Origin: an uncultured Eubacteriales bacterium
GTDB lineage: Bacteria; Bacillota; Clostridia; Christensenellales; Aristaeellaceae
Direction of reading: 5' to 3'
Assembly (NCBI GenBank): GCA_944349855.1
Contig: CALVNS010000009.1
Coordinates: 1 to 64,000, forward strand
DNA length: 64,000 bases
Numbering within the stretch: the stretch's first letter is position 1; each line of letters begins with the position of its first letter. The position numbers and the translations under genes were made by a program. Shown piece after piece: positions 33,698 through 41,464 of the stretch. Under the pieces are notes generated by a model. It was not told the DNA's origin. It worked only from the letters and a program-made list of their open reading frames with translations, and made no database searches.

Positions 33698-33721
33698 GGG
33701 CAACGGTTTTGTCCGTTACCC
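33698..33721 (-). terminator. Leader hairpin just after the late promoter
   Basis: GGGTAACGG and CCGTTGCCC on the minus strand (33713-33721 and 33698-33706) form a 9-bp stem with one G-U pair, then ATTTTCTATTTC. It lies 10-35 bases downstream of the start expected from the promoter at 33740-33768. It could be the terminator of the early transcript or a regulated leader terminator. Confidence 0.6.
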
Positions 33722-33739
33722 ATCTCTTGCGATGATAGC

Positions 33740-33768
33740 ATTGTAGCATGTCAAGCGCTGAGAATCAA
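33740..33768 (-). promoter_or_regulatory. Candidate late promoter
   Basis: On the minus strand TTGATT (33763-33768), a 17-bp spacer and TACAAT (33740-33745) with an extended TGC. It lies directly downstream of the DUF1492/ArpU-like regulator gene and upstream of all head and tail genes. Confidence 0.6.
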
Positions 33769-33789
33769 GAGGGAATTTCCATCCTGGCG

Positions 33790-34272
33790 TTATTTTTCTT
33801 CGATGATGTATTTCTCCCGCCATACTACGCTCTGCATATCCGCGGCCTGCTCCACGCTGTCGCGCGCTCGTCGAAAGCCCCATTCGGTCAGATTCAGCTC
33901 CTCCCGCACCTTCTCAGGCGGCAATCCGTCAACATACATCATCACGACAAACGTCCGCATGGTGCGGCTTTCAATGCTGTTGATGATCTTCTCCGCCGCT
34001 TTCAGTTCCCGCGTGTAGGCGGCGATCTTCTCCCGATGTTTCTCGTTGATGCTGTCGATGGCCGCAAACGCGGCGTCAAAGCCCGACGGCATCCCTTTCC
34101 CTCCGGGCATCCCTGTAATGTGTTGCGTGATGTTAAACATTCGGTCGCGCTGCCATTCACACCTTTTCTCAAGGCTGCACACATCCTGCATCACGCACAA
34201 CACGCGCGACAGCAGCGGGATGTCCCGGTTCTTGATCATCCGCGGCTCCTGGATTTTATCCTTTCCCTTCAT
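33790..34272 (-). CDS. DUF1492 / ArpU-like late-gene regulator
   Basis: About 160 residues from ATG 34272 (GGAGGG in front); an ATG at 34311 is also in frame. The C-terminal part IINSIESRTMRTFVVMMYVDGLPPEKVREELNLTEWGFRRARDSVEQ is the sigma-region-4-like helix-turn-helix of the DUF1492/ArpU group. Such proteins activate late genes in phages of Firmicutes. It is encoded just before the late promoter. Confidence 0.8.
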   Translation of the reverse strand: MKGKDKIQEPRMIKNRDIPLLSRVLCVMQDVCSLEKRCEWQRDRMFNITQHITGMPGGKGMPSGFDAAFAAIDSINEKHREKIAAYTRELKAAEKIINSIESRTMRTFVVMMYVDGLPPEKVREELNLTEWGFRRARDSVEQAADMQSVVWREKYIIEEK

Positions 34273-34333
34273 ATGGCCCTCCGAAAAAGCGCAAATGTTT
34301 TCGTTTTTCATTTCTTGCTCGTCGTGCCAAGGA

Positions 34334-34651
34334 TCAAGTCAGGTATGTTGCCGTTGTATAGGCAAATGCCTCTTGCACCGCATCATCGGCTGACATTCCT
34401 TTTTCGATCTTGCTTTGAATCAAGTCTCGGATGTAGCAGACGGCCTCCTCGTGAGAGAGCGTCGTCGCGCAGGACAGGCGACCGGCCAGGTCGTATATGC
34501 GCCGGGCCAGGTCGTTGTCCGTCGCATCCGCAAACCTCCGAAGGATGCAGGTAAATTCCTCTGCCGTTTCCATTGGGTGTTTTGGCGCTGGCGCGGCCGG
34601 CTTGGGCTTCGTAAATAGAAACGGCAGGATGCGATTCAAAAAATGGGTCAT
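34334..34651 (-). CDS. Phage protein of unknown function
   Basis: The 105-residue protein begins with a short hydrophobic and proline stretch (MTHFLNRILPFLFTKPKPAAPAPK). A helical acidic part follows (EEFTCILRRFADATDNDLARRIYDLAGRLSC, EEAVCYIRDLIQSKIEKGMSADDAVQEAF). Its ATG shares a base with the TAA of the methyltransferase gene, so translation is coupled. I do not recognise it. Confidence 0.65.
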   Translation of the reverse strand: MTHFLNRILPFLFTKPKPAAPAPKHPMETAEEFTCILRRFADATDNDLARRIYDLAGRLSCATTLSHEEAVCYIRDLIQSKIEKGMSADDAVQEAFAYTTATYLT

Positions 34652-36264
34652 TAACCCGCCTCCTTCATTTCACACAGCTCCGGCAGGTTGGCCCGCACGA
34701 GGGCAGCCGGGATCGGCGGGCATACGGCGTTTCCACATCGGGCCACCTGTTCGCTCTTGGGGTAGGGCCTTCCGTCGGCGTCTACGTCGATGATGTAATC
34801 CGGCGGGAATCCCTGGGCGTCAAACAGTTCCCTCGGCGTCAGCATCCGCAGGCCGATGTCCACGATCTGGTAATCCTCGCCGCGCACCGTCACAAGGGCC
34901 ATTCGGTCTTTTGCAGTGATCGTAGGGGCGGGGCGGTCGCACGGTGCGGCGTTTTCTCCGTTGCCATAGTATTTGGTCAGGAATGCGCACACCTCTCCGA
35001 AATGATTGCTCTTGGCGGTCATGGTGTTCAGCGGCGCATCAACCGCCTGTCCGTCGCAGTTGTTATTGAATTGCGTGACGTATGCAGCGCATACTGCGTT
35101 GTGGTCAATGGCCGTAACCGTCGGCAGTGGATTCTCAATGCTGGCTGCCACATTATCGCCGCCGTAAAACTTGGAGATGAAGGTCGATACCAGCCCGTAT
35201 CGGTTGCTGCTGTCCACGGTCATGATAGGCCTGTCTGCCGTCTGGCCACGCATCCCCTCGCGCTGTTCGCCGTGATACTGGATCATGCTCGGTGCTATCA
35301 GCATGTGGTGGCCTCCAGTGGTGATCGTTCCGATGGGCTCCTGCGCATCACTGCCCACAGCGTTTTCGTTGTTCCGCATCAGTACCGGGGCGCAGACGCA
35401 ATGCTCCGCTTTGCTATACTGCCGTTTGTCACCGGCAAATCCCGTCTGACCAATCGGGACGATGAAAGGCTTCGGATTGTTGACCACAAATTTCATCAGA
35501 CCGCGCGCTATGCGCTTCATCGTGTTCTCAGAGAGCGGGCGCACGGCGCGGATGCCGTATTGCTCCATGATCTCCTCACTGCTGGCAAAGATCGACGGGC
35601 AGGGCAGGGAGAAATCCAGTACCTCGGAAACGGGCACCCACGGCTTTTTGCTGCCCATCCGTACCTCGATGCTGTCCGGCGCAGCATGCGTCGGCTCCGG
35701 CCATACGATCTTTTGCCCATCGCATCGGGCTATCAGGAAGAATCGCTTTCGGACCGTCGGAGCGCCGTAATCGCAGGCACGCAGCAGCCGGTACTCTACA
35801 TGATAGTTCAACTTCTCAAGCTGGCCCACAAACCGCCGGAAGGTTTCGCCCTTGTAGCGCGGATCAGGCCGGCTTTTCTCGTCCAGTCGGCCCCAATCCT
35901 TAAACTCCTCCACGTTTTCCAACATAATCACGCGGGGCTTGACGGCCTTTGCCCACTTCACAGCCACCCATGCGAGACCGCGAATTTTCTTGCTGACTGG
36001 TTTTCCGCCCTTGGCCTTGCTGTGATGTTTGCAGTCCGGGGAGAACCAGGCAAGGGCCACTTGACGACCGGCGCACGCCTTTACAGGATCAACCTTCCAC
36101 ACGTCCTCTGTGTAATGTTCCGTCGCGGGATGGTTTGCCCGGTGCATGGCGATGGCTGCCGGATCGTGATTGATGGCGATGTCAACGCTTCGCCCTATGG
36201 CGATTTCAATACCGGTGGAAGCGCCTCCGCCACCGGCGAAGTTATCCACGACGATCTCATTCAT
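34651..36264 (-). CDS. DNA (cytosine-5) methyltransferase
   Basis: The 537-residue protein has the C5 methyltransferase motifs in order: DNFAGGGGASTGIEIAIG (SAM-binding I), FSPDCKHHSKAKGGKP (IV; the usual PC nucleophile pair appears as PDC), MLENVEEFKDWG (VI), CDYGAPTVRKRFFLIA (VIII), and a C-terminal LTPRELFDAQGFP...GNAVCPPIPAALV (IX-X). The region between VIII and IX holds five similar blocks of the type PxxTxTA, seen in a subgroup of phage enzymes. No restriction endonuclease gene is nearby, so it probably protects phage DNA. The ATG 36264 follows GGAGG. Confidence 0.93.
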   Translation of the reverse strand: MNEIVVDNFAGGGGASTGIEIAIGRSVDIAINHDPAAIAMHRANHPATEHYTEDVWKVDPVKACAGRQVALAWFSPDCKHHSKAKGGKPVSKKIRGLAWVAVKWAKAVKPRVIMLENVEEFKDWGRLDEKSRPDPRYKGETFRRFVGQLEKLNYHVEYRLLRACDYGAPTVRKRFFLIARCDGQKIVWPEPTHAAPDSIEVRMGSKKPWVPVSEVLDFSLPCPSIFASSEEIMEQYGIRAVRPLSENTMKRIARGLMKFVVNNPKPFIVPIGQTGFAGDKRQYSKAEHCVCAPVLMRNNENAVGSDAQEPIGTITTGGHHMLIAPSMIQYHGEQREGMRGQTADRPIMTVDSSNRYGLVSTFISKFYGGDNVAASIENPLPTVTAIDHNAVCAAYVTQFNNNCDGQAVDAPLNTMTAKSNHFGEVCAFLTKYYGNGENAAPCDRPAPTITAKDRMALVTVRGEDYQIVDIGLRMLTPRELFDAQGFPPDYIIDVDADGRPYPKSEQVARCGNAVCPPIPAALVRANLPELCEMKEAG

Positions 36265-36268
36265 TGCT

Positions 36269-36511
36269 TTAGTCCTCCAGTTCGCGTTCGATATATCGCT
36301 TGAACATTTCGCCAAGCCCCATATCCGTAATCACTTCCGTCAATGCCTTTGCCACAGTAAAAAGTACCTCCGGCCTGCTCGTCCCCAGGTGAAAGATCAT
36401 TTTCCGCCCCTTGGCCTCAAATAGCACGCCCTCCTCGGCGCGGTATTTCGTTCCATCGGCGTACAGCACATCAAATTGCACGTCGCTGCTGGTCTTAATG
36501 GTGTCTGTCAT
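36269..36511 (-). CDS. Small phage protein, 80 residues
   Basis: ATG 36511 follows GGGAGGG. The protein (MTDTIKTSSDVQFDVLYADGTKYRAEEGVLFEAKGRKMIFHLGTSRP...) is beta-rich at the N-terminus and helical at the C-terminus. Function unknown. Confidence 0.65.
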   Translation of the reverse strand: MTDTIKTSSDVQFDVLYADGTKYRAEEGVLFEAKGRKMIFHLGTSRPEVLFTVAKALTEVITDMGLGEMFKRYIERELED

Positions 36512-36536
36512 GAAAACCCTCCCTCGGTTACGTTGT

Positions 36537-36917
36537 TCACGGGCGCACCCTGTTGGCTTCCTTGATCCACTCTTTGGGGATTCTCCCACGGAATACACGC
36601 CAACTCTCGCTTCCGGGGAATCCTGTGAACAGAAGGTCGCAATCCGGGTAGTGTGCCGTAATGCTCAATGGATCATATAGCCTGCTGCACTCTGCATCTG
36701 GAATTTCGATGGTCAGCCGCCACGCCGTTCGGTCGTATTTGATCGCGTTCCGCGTCGCCCAGCTCTGTTTGCCCGGGTCAGGGTCGACCGTCAGCCATGT
36801 GTAGCCGTAATATATCCTGAATCCGTCGGGCGTAGGTTCCGCAAGCACACCCTTTGTTAGTCCCTGACGCAGGATGGACTTTATGTGCTTTGCTGCACAG
36901 AAGTGATACAGGATCAT
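36537..36917 (-). CDS. Phage protein, possible ADP-ribosyltransferase-like fold
   Basis: The 126-residue protein starts ILYHFCAAKHIKSILRQGLTKG. This is the LYHF-x-IxxIL-x-GL pattern seen at the start of several ART-like families, followed by YYGYTWLTVDPDPGKQSWAT and RTAWRLTIEIPD. No catalytic Glu can be assigned with confidence. ART fold is a hypothesis from pattern only. Confidence 0.5.
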   Translation of the reverse strand: MILYHFCAAKHIKSILRQGLTKGVLAEPTPDGFRIYYGYTWLTVDPDPGKQSWATRNAIKYDRTAWRLTIEIPDAECSRLYDPLSITAHYPDCDLLFTGFPGSESWRVFRGRIPKEWIKEANRVRP

Positions 36918-37345
36918 CCCGCTTCTTTCACTTCCAACAGCGCCTTTCCGATCTCATGCGCAACACCGCCGATGTTGTTCAAACTCGACCGTCCATCCTG
37001 CCAGTTTGCAATAAAGTCATTCCGCTTAATGGGATTATCGATCGCCTCCAGCGCGGCGTTATATCTGGCCCTATCCGAAAATCCGCCCAGCATGAAGGAT
37101 TGCATCGCTTTGCCCACATCCTCCTTTCGGGCGTTTAAGCCCTCCGTTGGTGTTCTCCCGAACTTTTCTTGATACCATTCGTTGTACCCGCCAAAGATAA
37201 AAATCGGCACTCTGTTTTCCTCGGATTCATCATGGGTGTCAGCTCCAAACGCCGGACTGAGCAGACCAACAACTAGGGCGGCTACCTCTTGGTCGACTGC
37301 AATGAAAGTATAGGGATCGCTCGGATTATGAAGCTTGTATTCCAT
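36914..37345 (-). CDS. Phage protein of unknown function
   Basis: The 143-residue protein (MEYKLHNPSDPYTFIAVDQEVAALVVGLLSPAFGAD..., PIFIFGGYNEWYQEKFG) overlaps the next gene by 4 bp. I recognise the type from phages of Clostridia but not a function. Confidence 0.6.
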   Translation of the reverse strand: MEYKLHNPSDPYTFIAVDQEVAALVVGLLSPAFGADTHDESEENRVPIFIFGGYNEWYQEKFGRTPTEGLNARKEDVGKAMQSFMLGGFSDRARYNAALEAIDNPIKRNDFIANWQDGRSSLNNIGGVAHEIGKALLEVKEAG

Positions 37346-37710
37346 TATTGGGCCTCCTTGGTTTGCTTGCTTTTTCGTATCGGCTCCTTGGGCTGGGCAA
37401 GTTCAATCGGCTGGCTCCAATCAATCTCTACGCCTACTTCGTCAAGGACGCGCTGTGCCAGCTCCTCGCTGGTCAGCATTTCTACCAGCAGCACGTGCAT
37501 CCGGTTCAGAAGCCGTATGCCCCGCTCCTGCCCGAAGCCGAAAAGCTCATGGGATGCAAGAAGGATCGCGCCATAGACGCTCTGAATGGTCGTCATGGCG
37601 GACTGCTTGAAGCCTTCCTCCCGGCCCGCCTCGTATCCCTCGGTGAAACCTTTTCGATACGCGGCGTCCACGTCCATGATCGTCATGGGCTTGGGTGCCT
37701 GTTTTATCAT
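37345..37710 (-). CDS. Phage protein, helical
   Basis: About 121 residues from ATG 37710 (the start is weakly supported; there is no good ribosome binding site). It contains AYRKGFTEGYEAGREEGFKQSAMTTIQSVYGAILLASHEL and many charged residues, and looks like a helical oligomer. Function unknown. Confidence 0.55.
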   Translation of the reverse strand: MIKQAPKPMTIMDVDAAYRKGFTEGYEAGREEGFKQSAMTTIQSVYGAILLASHELFGFGQERGIRLLNRMHVLLVEMLTSEELAQRVLDEVGVEIDWSQPIELAQPKEPIRKSKQTKEAQ

Positions 37711-37720
37711 CGCATGGGTC

Positions 37721-37861
37721 TCAAGCGCTCTTCGCCTCTTGGATCGACTCGCCACGCTCAACACCACCCTTCCAGCCTGTCGCATCGTTCAAATTCGATT
37801 GCCAAACCCGGAAACTGGCGTCCCATCCGTAGGTTTTCTGCCCAATCGGCTCGATGTTCAT
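37721..37861 (-). CDS. 46-residue phage protein
   Basis: ATG 37861 follows GGGAGGTG. The protein begins MNIEPIGQKTYGWDASFRV and ends GESIQEAKSA. It is very short, but the ribosome binding site is strong and it fills the gap between its neighbours. Function unknown. Confidence 0.55.
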   Translation of the reverse strand: MNIEPIGQKTYGWDASFRVWQSNLNDATGWKGGVERGESIQEAKSA

Positions 37862-37864
37862 AGC

Positions 37865-38704
37865 TTACACCTCCCACGGAAATTCCTGCCGGAAGTCGTC
37901 GCCCATCAGGACACGAAGGCTCTTCTTCATGAGCACCGGCACGCCGGATCGCTTTGCGTACTCTGCCAGCTCGTCGACCCACGCCTTTTCCGGGATCACC
38001 TTTCCTTTCCGCTTGCCGGTCTCAGCGCCAATGATGATCCAGTCTGTGAAGCTGTTCGCCTCGTTCATGCCGTTGCAGTCGAACCGTTCCAGAAGCGGCT
38101 CGATGCTGACGAAGGTGTTGTATTCGTCCGCCCAATATACCTCCATCCGGTCATGAACCGCCGTGCTGCCGTACCAGAAGTTTTCGTTCCCCGGAAGTTT
38201 GCCAGCCTTGGCAAGCCTGATGTATCGCGCCGGGTTCTTCGTCAGGAACAAATAGCGATGCTGTGGCGCAGCCCCGCACGCCTCAAACACCTCCCGAATC
38301 CACTCGTCCGGCACCCATTCGCCGAACAGATCGGCCATGGAACAAACAAAGATTGTGCGAGGCTTTTTCCAGTTGGAAGGTTCGCTCAACTTGTCGCGTC
38401 GCAGTGTCGGCTGAAATCCCCATGGGTACGGGGCAATTCTGCGAATAACCTTCTGCTTCTTCGCATCGAAGAAAATATTGATCGGTGGACATTGTGCGTC
38501 CACCTCAAAGATTGCATCTTTCGGCTTTGAATCAGGATTCACCCTTCTCCACGTCGCTTGGCAATTAGGCGTGTAGGTACTCAGCTTATCGCACCCAGCG
38601 AAGCGGTTCGCAATCCCGCGAGCGTAGCAGTATTCGCAGCCATGCAGACAGCCGGTCACGGGGTTCCACGTGCTGTCGCACCAGTCGATCCTGGTCTTTT
38701 TCAT
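37865..38704 (-). CDS. Phage Gp37/Gp68 family protein (DUF5131), radical-SAM-like
   Basis: The 279-residue protein has WNPVTGCLHGCEYCYARGIA, a CxxxCxxC motif near residues 19-26. Typical stretches of the family follow: NIFFDAKKQKVIRRIAPYPWGFQPTLRRD, FVCSMADLFGEWVPDEWIREVFEACGAAPQHRYLFLTKNP, WYGSTAVHD and DWIIIGAETGKRKGKV. The family is found in many phages and is thought to be a radical SAM enzyme acting on DNA or nucleotides; the reaction is unknown. Confidence 0.9.
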   Translation of the reverse strand: MKKTRIDWCDSTWNPVTGCLHGCEYCYARGIANRFAGCDKLSTYTPNCQATWRRVNPDSKPKDAIFEVDAQCPPINIFFDAKKQKVIRRIAPYPWGFQPTLRRDKLSEPSNWKKPRTIFVCSMADLFGEWVPDEWIREVFEACGAAPQHRYLFLTKNPARYIRLAKAGKLPGNENFWYGSTAVHDRMEVYWADEYNTFVSIEPLLERFDCNGMNEANSFTDWIIIGAETGKRKGKVIPEKAWVDELAEYAKRSGVPVLMKKSLRVLMGDDFRQEFPWEV

Positions 38705-38937
38705 ATCGCTTTTTCCTCCTGTGTCCCCGTCAGAACGTCAAACAAATCAATCTGCCCTCTGATCTCCAGCTGGCATTTGTGTTCGTTTCCAATGGCCTTT
38801 ACGGAGCGATAGGGGTATAGGGCGCAATCCTTCAATGTGCACCGCTCGACCTCTTTTCGTTGGTTGCCGGCGCAGTCCAGGCACTTGGCGCGGATCGCCA
38901 CCAACAGGACGTCAGATGGCGGAAGGCTGTTTTTCAT
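38701..38937 (-). CDS. Small Cys-rich phage protein
   Basis: The 78-residue protein has KCLDCAGNQRKEVERCTLKDCALYPYR, two Cys pairs suited to binding one zinc ion, followed by a basic part. This Cys-x2-Cys...Cys-x4-Cys-LYPYR type is common in phages next to Gp37/Gp68 genes. It overlaps that gene by 4 bp. Confidence 0.75.
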   Translation of the reverse strand: MKNSLPPSDVLLVAIRAKCLDCAGNQRKEVERCTLKDCALYPYRSVKAIGNEHKCQLEIRGQIDLFDVLTGTQEEKAI

Positions 38938-38960
38938 ATTCCATCCCTTTCCGGGCGCAC

Positions 38961-39170
38961 TTATCGGAATACCTTTCCGCTCTCGCGGTCGCGTATCTCA
39001 ATTCGCGCCACCAGATCGTATCCTGCCAGATCAATCATGCTTTTCAGCGCCCGAATCAGCCGCGTGGTGCGGGCCTCAAGGGCGGCGTCCGCCTGTGCAA
39101 TAGGCAGCAGCGCGTCGTGCGCCGTCGGATCAGGGCAGCCGCTTGCATTGCGTTTCGGGAATTTAACCAT
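38961..39170 (-). CDS. 69-residue phage protein
   Basis: ATG 39170 follows GAGGAG. The protein (MVKFPKRNASGCPDPTAHDALLPIAQADAALEARTTRLIRALKSMIDLAGYD...) is helical in the middle. Function unknown. Confidence 0.6.
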   Translation of the reverse strand: MVKFPKRNASGCPDPTAHDALLPIAQADAALEARTTRLIRALKSMIDLAGYDLVARIEIRDRESGKVFR

Positions 39171-39264
39171 TCTGTTTCTCCTCGGCCAGATGGGCCAGCA
39201 TGGGGTAATTCGGACAAATTGCCGTCGAACGTATGAAATGGGCTTTCCATGCCTCGCTGCTCAT
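39163..39264 (-). CDS. 33-residue phage protein
   Basis: ATG 39264 after AGGGGGAAAACAC gives MSSEAWKAHFIRSTAICPNY and then PMLAHLAEEKQNG. It overlaps both neighbours by a few bases, which favours a real, translationally coupled mini-gene. Confidence 0.45.
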   Translation of the reverse strand: MSSEAWKAHFIRSTAICPNYPMLAHLAEEKQNG

Positions 39265-39656
39265 GTGTTTTCCCCCTGACGGTTCGCTCTGATGGATGCT
39301 ATGGCGGAAGCAACAACCGTGGGATGGAGCACCATCCGTGCCGCTTTTTCGCAAAACAGCGGATCAACCTCGCATTCATCGTCGTATTCGCCACGCTCGG
39401 GGCAGGCAGAACACGCCTTGCGGGTGTATTGCTCGATCAGTTCCTCCGCATCGAAATAGCCGTCATGCATCGGATCATTCACGTAATCTTCGATAATTGC
39501 ATCACAGTGGATGTGGGCTTTGTATTCGTAAAACTTCCCATCAAATGTTCCTTTGGTGAGGATGTATTCACATCTTGGCAGAATGGGCCTGCTGCACAAT
39601 CCGCAGATATGAGGCTTTCTCGCCTTATGCTGTCTCCGTTCATAAAAGTCTCTCAT
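39261..39656 (-). CDS. Zinc-finger-like phage protein
   Basis: 131 residues from ATG 39656, 5 bases after GGAGG. It has HICGLCSRPILPRCEYI (a knuckle with a second Cys) and later KACSACPERGEYDDECEVDPLFC, so it may bind one or two zinc ions. Function unknown. Confidence 0.65.
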   Translation of the reverse strand: MRDFYERRQHKARKPHICGLCSRPILPRCEYILTKGTFDGKFYEYKAHIHCDAIIEDYVNDPMHDGYFDAEELIEQYTRKACSACPERGEYDDECEVDPLFCEKAARMVLHPTVVASAIASIRANRQGENT

Positions 39657-39667
39657 TTTCGCCTCCA

Positions 39668-40078
39668 TCAGAACGGCAATTCCGGGTCGTCCACGGGGAC
39701 GAAGCCGTCCTGCTGCGCATACCCTCCGACCGGTTGGCCGTCCTGTCCGGCGTTCTGATAGCGGGGAGTTAGAAATTCCACGCTTTCGGCCACAATCTCG
39801 GTCACATAGCGCTTGCTGCCGTCCTGGGCATCGTAGCTGCGGTACTGGATCGTGCCCTCTACGGAGCATTTGCGGCCCTTCGCAAGATACTTTGCGCAAT
39901 TATCAGCAAGCTGTCGCCACGCGACGATGTTGTGGAAGTCGGCCTCCCGTTGGCCGGTCTGCGGGTTGATGTACTTCCGCTGCGTTGCCAGCCGGAATGT
40001 GCATTTTAAAACGCCGCCAGCCGTCATGCTGGTCTTTGGATCATCGGCAAGGTTGCCGGTCAGAATGACCTTGTTCAT
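39668..40078 (-). CDS. ssb: Single-stranded DNA-binding protein
   Basis: The 136-residue protein has the OB fold pattern of SSB (MNKVILTGNLADDPKTSMTAGGVLKCTFRLATQRKY, DFHNIVAWRQLADNCAKYLAKGRKCSVEGTIQYRSYDAQDGSKRYVTEIVAESVEFL). It ends in the acidic tip DDPELPF that recruits replication proteins. It is encoded right after the helicase. Confidence 0.95.
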   Translation of the reverse strand: MNKVILTGNLADDPKTSMTAGGVLKCTFRLATQRKYINPQTGQREADFHNIVAWRQLADNCAKYLAKGRKCSVEGTIQYRSYDAQDGSKRYVTEIVAESVEFLTPRYQNAGQDGQPVGGYAQQDGFVPVDDPELPF

Positions 40079-40084
40079 TGTGTA

Positions 40085-41464
40085 TCACTCCTGTTTGTCT
40101 CGCACTCTGTCCATGGAGAGGTAGCGCATGTGCGCCGGATCGAAGACCGCTCCGATGATGCCCGTCTGTCCCTGTCGCTGCTTTGCGACGGAGAACGCAA
40201 TGTATTGCAATCCGTTTTGGGTCAGCGTGTCAAAATAGGGCTTGTCTCGGTCGTTGATAGCAGGATCAAAGGAATCATCCGGCCTGTGCAGGAAGATGAC
40301 GGTGTCTGCGTCCTGTTCGATGTCTCCGGAAGCACGCAGGTCATCCAGCACAGGACACCGTGCGCGACCGTTGTTGTTCTGACGTTTCGCCTGGGCCAGT
40401 GCCACCACCGGGATTTTGAAATCGGTCGTCATCTGCTTTAGCGCATGGCTGATGTAGCCGACGCGCTCGTGCTCGATGTCAAACCGGCGCCTGGTTTTGA
40501 GCAGCTGCAAATAGTCGATTACCACCAAATCGCATTCTCCAATGTCAACCTTGCGCTGCACGTCGTTTCGTAAGTCCTCAATGGTCTTTGCGCCGAAGGT
40601 GAAGGAAATCGGGAGAGAAGCGCATGGACCCAGCGCATCCCCGATCAGCGCCCAATCTTCATTTTCCAGCTTTGCAGTGCGCAGTTTCATGCCGTCTATC
40701 TTTGCAGTGTTTGAGATCAGACGTTGACCAAACTGAGAATCCACCATTTCGCAGCTCACAAAGCAAACCTTGTGTCCATGCGCAGCGGCTTCAACGGCGA
40801 TTTGCAGGCCAAACGCGCTTTTGCCGACGGAAGGGCGTGCGCCGATAACGGCCAGCTCCCCCGGGAAGAATCCTCCGGTCGCCCGATCGATGTCGTAAAC
40901 GCCGCTTTTGATGCCGACGATTTCGCCCTTCTGGCGTTTTTCGATGTCGTCAAAGGTGGCCATCATCACGTCCGTCATACTGCGCCATGCGCTTTGCGTC
41001 TGGATCATATCCCGCAGCTCGGCACGCACCTTATCGATCAGCACCGTCATGTCTTCGGCAACATCGCGTGCCGAAGTGGCAATTCTGTCCGCAAGCGCTG
41101 CCAGTTTTCGCCGGATCGATGCCTGCTTGAGCATTTCGACGTATTGCTCAAAATTGTAATAATACATGCCCTCGCAAACGGATTTTAGAAGATCAGGCGA
41201 TATGGTGGCCGTGTCGTTTGGATACAGACGCATCAGCTCCGCGTCAAGTGTGATCAGATCGACAGGCTCCTTGCGCTCGTACATCGATCGGATCGCCTTG
41301 TAAATCCTCCGATGGTTCGGTAGCCAGAAGTCGTCCTCGTTGACGGCATAGACGGCTCTCCCTTCGCCGCGCTCGATGCGCTGTACAATGCCGCCTAACA
41401 CGCTGCGCTCGGCATCCTGTGCGTATAGCGCGGTGCGCCCGGCAATATCAAGGGGCTCCAGCAT
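40085..41464 (-). CDS. Replicative DNA helicase, DnaB-like
   Basis: The 459-residue protein has the DnaB N-terminal domain (AERSVLGGIVQR..., FWLPNHRRIYKAI) and a RecA-like helicase domain with Walker A GARPSVGKSAFG (DnaB usually has GRPSMGKTA) and Walker B LVVIDYLQLL. It continues VPVVALAQAKRQ and SGDIEQDADTVIFLHRP. It unwinds phage DNA; the upstream DnaD-like protein is its probable loader. Confidence 0.95.
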   Translation of the reverse strand: MLEPLDIAGRTALYAQDAERSVLGGIVQRIERGEGRAVYAVNEDDFWLPNHRRIYKAIRSMYERKEPVDLITLDAELMRLYPNDTATISPDLLKSVCEGMYYYNFEQYVEMLKQASIRRKLAALADRIATSARDVAEDMTVLIDKVRAELRDMIQTQSAWRSMTDVMMATFDDIEKRQKGEIVGIKSGVYDIDRATGGFFPGELAVIGARPSVGKSAFGLQIAVEAAAHGHKVCFVSCEMVDSQFGQRLISNTAKIDGMKLRTAKLENEDWALIGDALGPCASLPISFTFGAKTIEDLRNDVQRKVDIGECDLVVIDYLQLLKTRRRFDIEHERVGYISHALKQMTTDFKIPVVALAQAKRQNNNGRARCPVLDDLRASGDIEQDADTVIFLHRPDDSFDPAINDRDKPYFDTLTQNGLQYIAFSVAKQRQGQTGIIGAVFDPAHMRYLSMDRVRDKQE

